This document shows, piece by piece, positions 1 to 5,022 of a DNA stretch of 7,231 bases (its first letter is position 1; each line of letters begins with the position of its first letter). The notes below the pieces were generated by a model, which saw only the letters and a list, made by a program, of their open reading frames with translations, was not told where the DNA came from and searched no databases. Source of the stretch: an uncultured Clostridia bacterium (GTDB taxonomy: Bacteria > Bacillota > Clostridia > Oscillospirales > Acutalibacteraceae); contig CALFTO010000125.1 of assembly GCA_937916195.1 (NCBI GenBank), positions 1 to 7,231 of the forward strand. The letters are read 5' to 3'. Position numbers and translations under genes: made by a program.

Positions 1-45
1 CCATAGAATGTAATGTAAGTTCAAATGGGAGGGAGGAAAAACAGA

Positions 46-192
46 ATGTGTAACTTCTTCGGTAACAACACTTGGTTGATTATCATCATTATCTTAATAC
101 TTCTCGGTGATAACAATAACAACGGCTGCTGCTATGATAACGGCTGTAACAACGGCTGTGCTCGTAAGGACTACGACTGCGGTTGCTGCTAA
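46..192 (+). CDS. Small Cys-rich single-membrane-segment peptide (48 aa)
   Basis: Reading from ATG 46 gives a 48-residue peptide ending at TAA 190-192. It is preceded by a strong GGAGG (32-36) with a 9-nt spacer, which supports real translation. Residues 10-20 form a short, very hydrophobic stretch (W then L/I residues). The remainder is dominated by Asn, Gly and Cys, with eight Cys in all: positions 2, 28, 29, 34, 38, 45, 47 and 48, so the chain ends CGCC. Short Asn/Gly/Cys-rich peptides with one hydrophobic segment occur widely as hypothetical proteins in Clostridia; I recall this from general knowledge and could not search. Function is unknown. Membrane association and metal binding or disulfide cross-linking are inferences from composition. 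A terminator lies 30 bp downstream, so it is the last or only gene of its transcript; its promoter would lie before the window. Confidence 0.7.
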   Translation: MCNFFGNNTWLIIIIILILLGDNNNNGCCYDNGCNNGCARKDYDCGCC

Positions 193-222
193 TCAGTAAA
201 TAATAAGGAATAAAAAATTTAA

Positions 223-252
223 GCGGGCAACAGAAATGTTGTCCGCGTTTTT
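223..252 (+). terminator. Intrinsic terminator of the Cys-rich peptide gene
   Basis: A 10-bp stem (223-232 with 237-246, one G-U pair) closes a GAAA tetraloop and is followed by GTTTTT (247-252). It is a textbook rho-independent terminator, 30 bp after the stop codon of the small peptide gene. Confidence 0.85.
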
Positions 253-319
253 AGTGCAAAATGCAAAACGCAAAGTGCAAAATTATTTTTGCGCTCTGCA
301 CTTATCACTTTGCACTTTT
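253..319. repeat. Palindromic GTGCAAA-type repeat before hflX
   Basis: The segment is built from reiterated GTGCAAA/TGCAAAA words and their complements. AAAGTGCAAA (272-281) has a perfect inverted copy at 309-318, and the outer AGTGCAAA (253-260) can pair with TTTGCACT (309-316). An inner hairpin pairs 270-282 with 287-299 with one mismatch and one G-U. It fills the gap between the terminator and the hflX ribosome binding site, so it would form the hflX 5' leader or separate hflX from its promoter. It resembles small dispersed palindromes of Clostridia; a genome-wide copy count cannot be made from this window. Confidence 0.55.
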
Positions 320-331
320 ACGGAGTAAACT

Positions 332-1579
332 ATGGAATTTTATGAAATTGACTTGTCGCCCGAAAAGGCATTACTAATCTCTGTTGACACAGGTGACTTT
401 GATGCCGATGCCTCAATAGAAGAGCTTACGCTCCTCGCAGAAAGTGCGGGGGCAGAGGTTGTGGGCTCAATTGTTCAACGAAAAGCCACTCCCGACGGTG
501 CAACCTATATCGGTACGGGCAGACTGCGTGAGGCAGAGCTTTTCTGCCATAACCAAGATATTGACATAATTATCTGTGACGGCGAGCTTACTCCCTCACA
601 AATCCGCAACATTGAAAATGTGACAAAGGTGCGCGTTATTGACCGCACACAGTTAATTCTCGACATTTTCGCTCTGCGTGCCAAAACCCGTGAGGGTAAA
701 TTGCAGGTTGAGTTGGCTCAGCTTAAATATGCCCTCCCCCGACTTACAGGAAAGGGCAAGCAGATGTCGCGACTTGGCGGTGGTATCGGCACGCGCGGTC
801 CGGGTGAAACAAAGCTCGAAAGTGACCGCCGTCACATTATGAGACGAATGCACGCACTACAAGAACAACTTGCCGAGGTTGAAAAGCGACGCGGACTACT
901 ACGCCGTAGACGAGAGAAAAACGGTGTAATTACCGTGGCACTCGTCGGCTACACCAACGCGGGCAAATCAACACTTATGAACGCTTTAACTGATGCAGGA
1001 GTTCTTGCCGAGGACAAGCTTTTTGCCACCCTTGACCCCACATCACGCAAGCTGACACTCCCAAACGGTCAAGAAGTAATGCTCATTGACACCGTTGGTT
1101 TTGTGAGCCGCCTCCCCCACGATTTAGTCAAGGCGTTTCGCTCTACTCTTGAAGAAGCCGCCGAGGCTGATATTGTGCTCAACGTGTGCGATGCCTCGGA
1201 CGAGCATTGCAGTGAGCATATTGAAATCACAACGGGAATTTTAAAGGATTTGGGTTGTGCGGGCGACAACATAATCACCGTAATGAACAAATGCGACAAG
1301 GCTGAAAACATTTTTGACATAATAGCAATGGGCAAAACCGTTATGATTAGTGCCCTTAAAGGTGTTAATCTTGATTTACTCCTCCGCGAAATCGAAAAAT
1401 GCCTTGCACTTCAAAGTGTGACACTTGATTTGCTAATCCCCTTTTCAAAGGGTGGAGAGCTAAACACAATTCGCAATACGGGTAAAATTCTCAATGAAGA
1501 ATTCACTCCCGACGGCACGCTTATCAAAGTTGTGTTGCCCACAAGTGAAGCGGACAGATATAAAGATTATTTAGTTTAA
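332..1579 (+). CDS. hflX: GTPase HflX
   Basis: HflX is a conserved GTPase that binds the 50S subunit and, in characterised bacteria, splits stalled or stressed 70S ribosomes. The 415-residue protein has the full family layout. The N-terminal HflX domain (about 1-195) includes TYIGTGRL near residue 58, the Gly-rich stretch GGGIGTRGPGE (149-159) and a basic coiled region at 165-195. The G domain follows: P-loop GYTNAGKS (206-213), LFATLDPTSR switch region (230-239), DTVGF (253-257), NKCD (319-322) and SALKG (340-344). A C-terminal subdomain of about 55 residues completes it. Length is normal for the family. ATG 332 is chosen because GGAG (322-325) sits 6 nt upstream. It appears monocistronic: a repeat and a terminator precede it, and it converges on the lipoprotein gene. 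I saw no clear promoter between 253 and 331. Confidence 0.97.
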   Translation: MEFYEIDLSPEKALLISVDTGDFDADASIEELTLLAESAGAEVVGSIVQRKATPDGATYIGTGRLREAELFCHNQDIDIIICDGELTPSQIRNIENVTKVRVIDRTQLILDIFALRAKTREGKLQVELAQLKYALPRLTGKGKQMSRLGGGIGTRGPGETKLESDRRHIMRRMHALQEQLAEVEKRRGLLRRRREKNGVITVALVGYTNAGKSTLMNALTDAGVLAEDKLFATLDPTSRKLTLPNGQEVMLIDTVGFVSRLPHDLVKAFRSTLEEAAEADIVLNVCDASDEHCSEHIEITTGILKDLGCAGDNIITVMNKCDKAENIFDIIAMGKTVMISALKGVNLDLLLREIEKCLALQSVTLDLLIPFSKGGELNTIRNTGKILNEEFTPDGTLIKVVLPTSEADRYKDYLV

Positions 1580-1592
1580 ACGCACAAACTAT

Positions 1593-1668
1593 GTAGGGGC
1601 AGGTCTCCGTGCCTGCCCGTTGTGGTTTGATATATCACCATTTCGGGCGATTTGTGAATCGCCCCTAC
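1593..1668. repeat. Compact repeat with GTAGGGGC/GCCCCTAC inverted ends
   Basis: GTAGGGGC (1593-1600) and GCCCCTAC (1661-1668) are perfect 8-bp terminal inverted repeats of a 76-bp unit. Inside, GGGCAGG (1597-1603) pairs with CCTGCCC (1612-1618). TGGT/ACCA flanks the palindrome GATATATC near the centre. GGGCGATT (1645-1652) pairs perfectly with AATCGCCC (1657-1664). The unit could fold as three side-by-side hairpins or as a terminal stem closing a cloverleaf-like shape. GTAGGGGC-ended palindromes of this sort are familiar as dispersed MITE-like repeats in Clostridia and other bacteria (general knowledge). It is noncoding, in the convergent hflX/lipoprotein gap. Confidence 0.7.
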
Positions 1669-1681
1669 TATACACATAAAA

Positions 1682-1710
1682 AGAACGAAGAGCACTATGC
1701 CCTTCGTTCT
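1682..1710. terminator. Shared terminator between hflX and the lipoprotein gene
   Basis: A 13-bp stem with one mismatch (1682-1694 with 1698-1710) closes a CTA loop. On the minus strand it is followed by TTTTTA and starts 5 bp after the lipoprotein stop codon, so it is a good terminator for that gene. On the plus strand the following CTTTATT is a weaker U-tract that may also stop hflX transcripts. Confidence 0.8.
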
Positions 1711-1715
1711 CTTTA

Positions 1716-2531
1716 TTACAGTTTATTAAGCACTATCGGATAACCCTCATCACCCAATGACGAACCTGTCAGAGTCAGCTTTGTGCCGTTAAGGGTAAAG
1801 GTTTCATAATAAGAATATCCATCAACTGTATAAACAAGCTTATTACCGTCAACCTCATAATTAACCCACTGGGTTTCTTGCATAGTGTCAAGCACTGCAT
1901 CAGCATATTCCTCAAGATAAGCAATATCATCTTCGGTCAGTGTTCCATAAGTTGATTCCGCCTCTTTAATCATTATTGCCCTATATTCTTCTTTGACAGT
2001 GCCGATATTCTTAATGTGTACAGTCATTGCTATTGTACCATTGCTGTTAATATCATAACTATATTCAAGTCGCACGCTTGTTTTTGTGATAGTTGGGTCA
2101 TAATAATCTGTATAAAATTCCTGCGGAGTCATCGTTGTTGTGCCAACCCACACACCACACAAATCTTCAACATTTATTTCACCGTTTGGTTTATCGTCGG
2201 CTTTTGTAGTTGTTTCTTTTTTCGTTGTGGTTTCCTTTTTAGTTGTAGTCTCTTTTTTGGTTGTAGTTTCTTTTTTCTTTGTTGTTGTGGGCTTTGTGGT
2301 TGTACTGCTCTTATCTTCTTCACTTGAAGCCTCTTCGCTTGACGACTCTTCTTCAGAATTTAATTCGTCAGTTGTACCCTCTTCCTCTGTGGTGGATTCT
2401 GTTGTGCTTTCGGTAGTGCTTGTTGAACTGTTATCTTTTTCGTATTTATTGTCATCCTTCTGACACGAAGCAAAAGCAAAAATAATCGATAATGCCAACA
2501 CGCAAGCAATAATTCTTTGTAAAGTTTTCAT
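1716..2531 (-). CDS. Secreted lipoprotein with Thr/Lys/Glu-rich linker (271 aa)
   Basis: This is an extracytoplasmic lipoprotein of unknown function. The N-terminus is a lipoprotein signal: basic start MKTLQR, hydrophobic core 7-21, and a lipobox-like FASC with predicted lipidated Cys23. Phe at -3 is a little unusual. Residues 24-112 form a low-complexity spacer. It is first rich in Ser/Thr/Glu, then carries four tandem KKETTT hexapeptides (86-109), and probably spans the cell wall. The C-terminal region (about 118-271) looks globular, starting with LCGVWVGT and ending in alternating strands (NYEVDGNKLVYT, YETFTLNGTKLTLTG). That pattern resembles the beta-barrel, lipocalin-like domains of other clostridial lipoproteins; this is a fold guess, not an identification. 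AAGGGGGA (2537-2544) lies 5 nt before ATG 2531. A consensus promoter is just upstream. The gene diverges from the membrane HTH gene, its likely regulator. Confidence 0.88.
   Translation of the reverse strand: MKTLQRIIACVLALSIIFAFASCQKDDNKYEKDNSSTSTTESTTESTTEEEGTTDELNSEEESSSEEASSEEDKSSTTTKPTTTKKKETTTKKETTTKKETTTKKETTTKADDKPNGEINVEDLCGVWVGTTTMTPQEFYTDYYDPTITKTSVRLEYSYDINSNGTIAMTVHIKNIGTVKEEYRAIMIKEAESTYGTLTEDDIAYLEEYADAVLDTMQETQWVNYEVDGNKLVYTVDGYSYYETFTLNGTKLTLTGSSLGDEGYPIVLNKL
2205..2276 (-). repeat. Four tandem 18-bp repeats encoding KKETTT
   Basis: Codons for residues 86-109 of the lipoprotein form four in-frame 18-bp units, each encoding KKETTT, with only third-position drift between copies. 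Such an array can gain or lose units by slippage without breaking the frame, changing the length of the predicted wall-spanning linker. Confidence 0.85.
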
Positions 2532-2575
2532 AAAAATCCCCCTTATTTTGCAAAAGTTTTATAGCCTTTGTCATA

Positions 2576-2604
2576 ATTGTACGGGATTTATCTAAATTTG
2601 TCAA
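2576..2604 (-). promoter_or_regulatory. Sigma-A promoter of the lipoprotein gene
   Basis: Read on the minus strand, TTGACA (2604-2599) and TACAAT (2581-2576) are separated by exactly 17 bp. The -35 is perfect and the -10 matches five of six. Transcription would start near 2569, giving a leader of about 38 nt to ATG 2531. Confidence 0.85.
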
Positions 2605-2613
2605 TATATTTCA

Positions 2614-2642
2614 TTGAAAGATTATGACGAATGTAGTAAAAT
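2614..2642 (+). promoter_or_regulatory. Sigma-A promoter of the membrane HTH gene
   Basis: TTGAAA (2614-2619) and TAAAAT (2637-2642) are separated by 17 bp, each one base off consensus. The predicted start near 2649 leaves a leader of about 126 nt before ATG 2775. The -35 lies 9 bp from the -35 of the divergent lipoprotein promoter. Confidence 0.75.
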
Positions 2643-2659
2643 AATCTCATAACATATGA

Positions 2660-2678
2660 ATTCTCGCAATGCGAGAGT
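2660..2678. promoter_or_regulatory. Palindrome in the HTH gene leader, possible operator
   Basis: TCTCGCA-A-TGCGAGA (2662-2676) is a perfect 7-bp inverted repeat around one base, extended by one A-T and one T-G pair on each side. It lies about 11-29 nt after the predicted start of the HTH transcript, where a bound regulator would block elongation. In RNA it could form a hairpin with a small loop. It could also be a dispersed repeat; no function is shown. Confidence 0.45.
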
Positions 2679-2774
2679 ATTTTACGGTATTCGGGGTGTG
2701 TTTTTTTGTGACGGTTTTGTAGAATTAAGATGAACAAAGCCATACAACACTAAAAACACAAAGGAGGTATTTTT

Positions 2775-4118
2775 ATGGCAAGAAAATCAATAGGTCAGTT
2801 TATTTCCGCACTCCGCAAGGTAAACGGTATGACACAAAAACAGCTTGCAGAAAGGCTGAATGTATCTGACAAGGCAGTAAGCCGTTGGGAACGTGACGAA
2901 TCCGCACCCGATTTATCCTTAATACCCGTAATCGCAGAGATTTTTGGGGTAACATCCGACGAAATTCTGCGGGGTGAACGCAAAAATCAAGCCGACGAGG
3001 ATTTCGCACCCCAAAGCAACGCAAGGGTTGAAAAACAGATTGAGCATCTTATAAACAGCACACGAACGAAGTTTATAATCTGCAGTATTATCTCAATCGG
3101 CATAAGCTTTGTGGGGCTTCTGGCGGCAATGATTTGCAACTTCGGGTTTAATCGTGCGGGCTTGGGATTTTTAATCGGTTGTATTTTCTATATCCCTGCT
3201 GTAATTTGCGAAATTCTGTTTGTAATTCTCACCGTAAACTCAGTTAAAACAAGCGGATTTGAGGACGAAAGGCTTAACGAATACAAAAAAGTTTTATTCA
3301 AAACCGCCTTTTATACATTTGCAATAATTCTTTATCTTTTCTGTATTACAATCCCCTTTATTGAAAACGGAACAAATTTTTTCGGCATTACTTTTGATTA
3401 TTGGCTGTTGCGAAATTTGATATATTCGATACTTTATGCAGTTGTCTTTTTCGTTGGTTCAACAGTTGCAAATCGCATTGCCGTAAAAAAAGGATTTTTC
3501 ACGCTCAGCGAAAAAGAACAGAAGAATGCGGACGAAACATTAAAGCTTAAAAAGAAATCTGCAATAATTCTTGTTATTATGCTCAGTATAACCTTTGTCG
3601 TTCACACTATTTTCGACACCTCGCCTTTATATACGGTTATTTGGGAAGCCGCCGCAGATGGTCGCCAATACACTGACTTGGCAGAATTCAAAGAATATAT
3701 TGAAACCGATGAAGAGCCTCTTGAATGGACCGAATATCATTTCGGATATTCGGTTCACCACAGCGAAGGCGTTGAAGAAACCGTAACTCAATCGTTAGAC
3801 GATGAATACATATATTACCCTCTTGACGGCGAAGAAACAGACGACGAAATCAACTATGACGATTACCAAACCCTTACAATAGAAGCTCCCGACGGCACGG
3901 TGCTTTGCGAATATAAGCATATAAACAGAAATGTATTTCACATAGATGTGAAATATAATGGTGATAAGATAACGGTATATACATATACAGAAGCTGACTT
4001 CTCATGTGCAAACCATATAACAAGCATTATTAACGCCTGCTTTGTATCTGCGTATTTCGTCGAAGCCCTCGGCGTAATAATCGGATATAATGTGAAAAAG
4101 AGAAAAATAGTTAAATAA
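2775..4118 (+). CDS. XRE-family HTH protein with C-terminal membrane and external domain (447 aa)
   Basis: This is a predicted membrane-bound transcription regulator. Residues 6-66 are a typical XRE/Cro-CI helix-turn-helix: GMTQKQLAERLNVSDKAVSRWERD places the recognition helix at 31-40, and the DLSLIPVIAEIFGVTSDEIL tail is characteristic of the family. A hydrophilic linker (67-98) leads to hydrophobic segments at roughly 99-120, 127-153, 175-195, 210-232 and 262-280. A strongly acidic soluble region (281-411) follows, then a last membrane segment (412-437) and a basic tail KKRKIVK. With the HTH in the cytoplasm, six crossings put 281-411 outside and the basic tail inside, fitting the positive-inside rule. 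That suggests an external sensing domain, with ligand unknown. AAGGAGG (2761-2767) lies 7 nt before ATG 2775. Divergence from the lipoprotein gene makes that gene the most likely target (inference). Confidence 0.9.
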   Translation: MARKSIGQFISALRKVNGMTQKQLAERLNVSDKAVSRWERDESAPDLSLIPVIAEIFGVTSDEILRGERKNQADEDFAPQSNARVEKQIEHLINSTRTKFIICSIISIGISFVGLLAAMICNFGFNRAGLGFLIGCIFYIPAVICEILFVILTVNSVKTSGFEDERLNEYKKVLFKTAFYTFAIILYLFCITIPFIENGTNFFGITFDYWLLRNLIYSILYAVVFFVGSTVANRIAVKKGFFTLSEKEQKNADETLKLKKKSAIILVIMLSITFVVHTIFDTSPLYTVIWEAAADGRQYTDLAEFKEYIETDEEPLEWTEYHFGYSVHHSEGVEETVTQSLDDEYIYYPLDGEETDDEINYDDYQTLTIEAPDGTVLCEYKHINRNVFHIDVKYNGDKITVYTYTEADFSCANHITSIINACFVSAYFVEALGVIIGYNVKKRKIVK

Positions 4119-4121
4119 ACA

Positions 4122-4155
4122 AAAAGGACTGCGAGCGCTTGCCCGTAGTCCTTTT
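4122..4155. terminator. Bidirectional terminator between convergent HTH and MGMT-family genes
   Basis: A 15-bp stem (4122-4136 with 4141-4155, one mismatch, one G-U) closes a GCTT loop. It has T-runs on the plus-strand side (CCTTTTAT) and on the minus strand (CCTTTTTGTTT). It starts 4 bp after the HTH stop and ends 1 bp before the stop codon of the converging gene. Confidence 0.85.
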
Positions 4156-4156
4156 A

Positions 4157-4465
4157 TCATTCTGCAAAAATTCCGAATTTTTCTAAATCTATCGAGCCGT
4201 CAGGGTCAAATATGACCCCCTCTTTTTCGAGGAGTGCTCGTTGAGTTTCGCCCCCACCGAACACAAAGCCCGTTGCTACTCTGCCCTCGCGGTTTACTAC
4301 TCTGTGGCAAGGGATAGTTGACGGGTCGGGATTGTTGTGCAAGGCATAGCCCACAACCCTCGCCCACCGCGGATTACCCGCAAGTGTAGCCACCTGACCG
4401 TAAGTTGCCACCCTACCTTTTGGAATATTCTTCACAACCTCATAAATTTTTTCAAAAACTGTCAT
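4157..4465 (-). CDS. MGMT-family DNA alkylation repair protein (short, Atl/Ogt-like, 102 aa)
   Basis: This is the C-terminal DNA-binding and active-site domain of O6-alkylguanine transferases without the N-terminal domain of Ogt/Ada. The conserved features are FEKIYEVVKNIPKGRVATYGQVA (4-26) with the DNA-contacting Tyr22, the Arg-finger region NPRWARVVGYALHNNP (31-46, Arg36), and IPCHRVVN with Cys53 in the methyl-acceptor position. Alkyltransferase-like (Atl) proteins of this length often carry Trp there. Keeping PCHRV means real methyl transfer is possible, but activity is uncertain. I chose ATG 4465, with AAGGG about 10 nt upstream. The frame extends to a TTG at 4495, but that codon coincides with the predicted transcription start and has no Shine-Dalgarno. 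The gene is monocistronic, converges on the membrane HTH gene and diverges from the tRNA-Pro promoter. Confidence 0.88.
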   Translation of the reverse strand: MTVFEKIYEVVKNIPKGRVATYGQVATLAGNPRWARVVGYALHNNPDPSTIPCHRVVNREGRVATGFVFGGGETQRALLEKEGVIFDPDGSIDLEKFGIFAE

Positions 4466-4499
4466 TTTAGTTCTTCCCTTTTCGTCATTTGTCAAATAT

Positions 4500-4528
4500 A
4501 GTATATGATTTTAAAAAAATAAATGCAA
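4500..4528 (-). promoter_or_regulatory. Probable promoter of the MGMT-family gene
   Basis: On the minus strand, TATACT (4505-4500) lies 17 bp after TTGCAT (4528-4523). The -10 is good and the -35 weak. Transcription would start around 4493, giving a leader of about 28 nt to ATG 4465 and arguing against the upstream TTG start. Confidence 0.5.
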
Positions 4529-4541
4529 ATAAAAATTTCCA

Positions 4542-4570
4542 TTGACAAATCAGAATTTTTATAATATAAT
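4542..4570 (+). promoter_or_regulatory. Perfect consensus promoter upstream of the tRNA-Pro locus
   Basis: TTGACA (4542-4547), a 17-bp spacer and TATAAT (4565-4570) make an exact sigma-A consensus, as expected for a stable-RNA gene. The predicted start is near 4577. It lies 28 bp before the tRNA 5'-end copy at 4599, but about 220 bp before the intact tRNA, so it may originally have served a tRNA at that nearer position. Confidence 0.88.
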
Positions 4571-4597
4571 ATCAAGGCTGACGAAAAAGTACATATT

Positions 4598-4617
4598 TCG
4601 GGGTGTAGCGCAGATGG
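4598..4617 (+). pseudogene. Orphan copy of the tRNA-Pro 5' end
   Basis: These 20 bp (T plus tRNA positions 1-19, through acceptor 5' strand and half the D arm) are identical to 4791-4810, the start of the intact tRNA-Pro. After GATGG the sequence diverges completely, so no tRNA can form here. Direct repeats of a tRNA 5' end 193 bp apart indicate duplication or insertion at the gene. Confidence 0.8.
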
Positions 4618-4790
4618 GGACGTTTGCGAGCGCCACCGGTGGTGGATAAAGCGAGCAATAAGGAGTGGCACAATAAGGAGTATCACGACGCGCCCCAAGC
4701 GAGTGAGACGACTATATTGTGGCAGGAAGCGCAAGCGACTCACAATCTTTGTACTTTAAATAACACGCAAAATTATAATTAAATATCATA
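4618..4790 (+). other. GC-richer structured insert between tRNA head copy and tRNA-Pro
   Basis: This stretch has no supportable gene. From 4620 to about 4745 it is much richer in G and C than the flanking AT-rich DNA. It holds the palindrome CCACCGGTGG (4633-4642), a direct repeat CAATAAGGAGT (4656-4666 and 4671-4681), and an inverted pair CACAATA/TATTGTG (4669-4675 and 4715-4721, extendable across one mismatch). GTGAG/CTCAC (4703-4707 and 4739-4743) also pairs. GGGGTGT of the tRNA head copy (4600-4606) can pair with GCGCCCC (4690-4696) using two G-U pairs, mimicking an acceptor stem. It would be transcribed from the consensus promoter as leader of the tRNA precursor. It may be a stable RNA or a small mobile repeat. 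Confidence 0.45.
4749..4779 (+). promoter_or_regulatory. Possible secondary promoter for tRNA-Pro
   Basis: TATAAT (4774-4779) is a perfect -10, but the best -35, TTGTAC (4749-4754), is 19 bp away. The predicted start would fall a few bases before the tRNA. It may allow tRNA expression independent of the upstream consensus promoter. Confidence 0.35.
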
Positions 4791-4791
4791 T

Positions 4792-4867
4792 CGGGGTGTA
4801 GCGCAGATGGTAGCGCGCTTGCTTTGGGAGCAAGATGCCGCAGGTTCGACTCCTGTCACTCCGACCA
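4792..4867 (+). tRNA. tRNA-Pro (anticodon UGG)
   Basis: A complete cloverleaf is visible. The acceptor stem pairs CGGGGTG (4792-4798) with CACTCCG (4857-4863), including one G-U. The D arm is GCGC-AGATGGTA-GCGC (4801-4816). The anticodon stem is CTTGC/GCAAG (4818-4822, 4830-4834) with loop TTTGGGA and anticodon TGG at 4825-4827. The T arm is CAGG-TTCGACT-CCTG (4841-4855). Discriminator A4864 and an encoded CCA (4865-4867) complete it. UGG is the proline isoacceptor that can read most or all CCN codons, so the gene is probably essential. A terminator follows after 6 bp. Confidence 0.97.
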
Positions 4868-4873
4868 CAGCGG

Positions 4874-4901
4874 AAAAGGTACCCTTTAGGGTGCCTTTTT
4901 T
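4874..4901 (+). terminator. Terminator of the tRNA-Pro transcript
   Basis: An 11-bp stem (4874-4884 with 4889-4899, one G-U) closes a TTTA loop and runs into T6 (4896-4901). It is a strong intrinsic terminator 7 bp after the CCA. Confidence 0.9.
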
Positions 4902-4918
4902 GTTGTGCATTGAAAATG

Positions 4919-4932
4919 AGGAGTCGAACCTG
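4919..4932 (-). repeat. Inverted 14-bp copy of the tRNA-Pro T-arm
   Basis: AGGAGTCGAACCTG (4919-4932) is the exact reverse complement of tRNA positions 4841-4854. Both copies are followed on the plus strand by GTCAC or TGTCAC, so the surrounding bases match with the loop flipped. Tyrosine recombinases commonly use tRNA T-arms as attachment sites, so this may be an att remnant or an inversion scar. No integrase is present. Confidence 0.6.
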
Positions 4933-4948
4933 TCACGACCACCACCTA

Positions 4949-4986
4949 AGTACAACGGTTTTAATACAAAACTGTTGTACTTTTTT
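4949..4986 (+). terminator. Orphan strong terminator, plus strand
   Basis: A 14-bp stem (4949-4962 with 4968-4981, one G-U) with loop AATAC ends in T6 (4981-4986). No gene lies between the tRNA terminator and this site, so it either backs up the tRNA terminator or is left over from a lost gene. It also shields the oppositely transcribed unit to its right. Confidence 0.85.
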
Positions 4987-4993
4987 ATCCAAT

Positions 4994-5022
4994 AAAAAAA
5001 CTCACCAAAACTAATTGGTGAG
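4994..5022 (-). terminator. Minus-strand terminator of the predicted small RNA
   Basis: CTCACCAA (5001-5008) pairs perfectly with TTGGTGAG (5015-5022). Read on the minus strand the hairpin is followed by seven T (5000-4994), while the plus-strand side has only AGCCATC. The polarity implies a transcript entering from higher coordinates, although no protein gene lies there on the minus strand. Confidence 0.85.

Noticed and set aside
2016..2463. Two plus-strand frames rich in Val/Phe/Ser opposite the lipoprotein linker
   Set aside because: They are complements of the Thr/Lys/Glu repeats; the opposite frame has a lipoprotein signal, ribosome binding site and promoter.
2690..2760. Second promoter directly before the membrane HTH gene
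   Set aside because: Only poor matches (TTGTAG with CATACA at 18 bp) were found, much weaker than the pair at 2614-2642.
4492..4743. Minus-strand reading frame of 83 codons across the tRNA leader
   Set aside because: It runs antisense to the consensus promoter and the tRNA head copy, has no visible Shine-Dalgarno, and its composition reflects the structured GC-richer block.
4807..4995. Plus-strand reading frame over tRNA-Pro and two terminators
   Set aside because: It starts inside the tRNA D-loop and reads through two intrinsic terminators.
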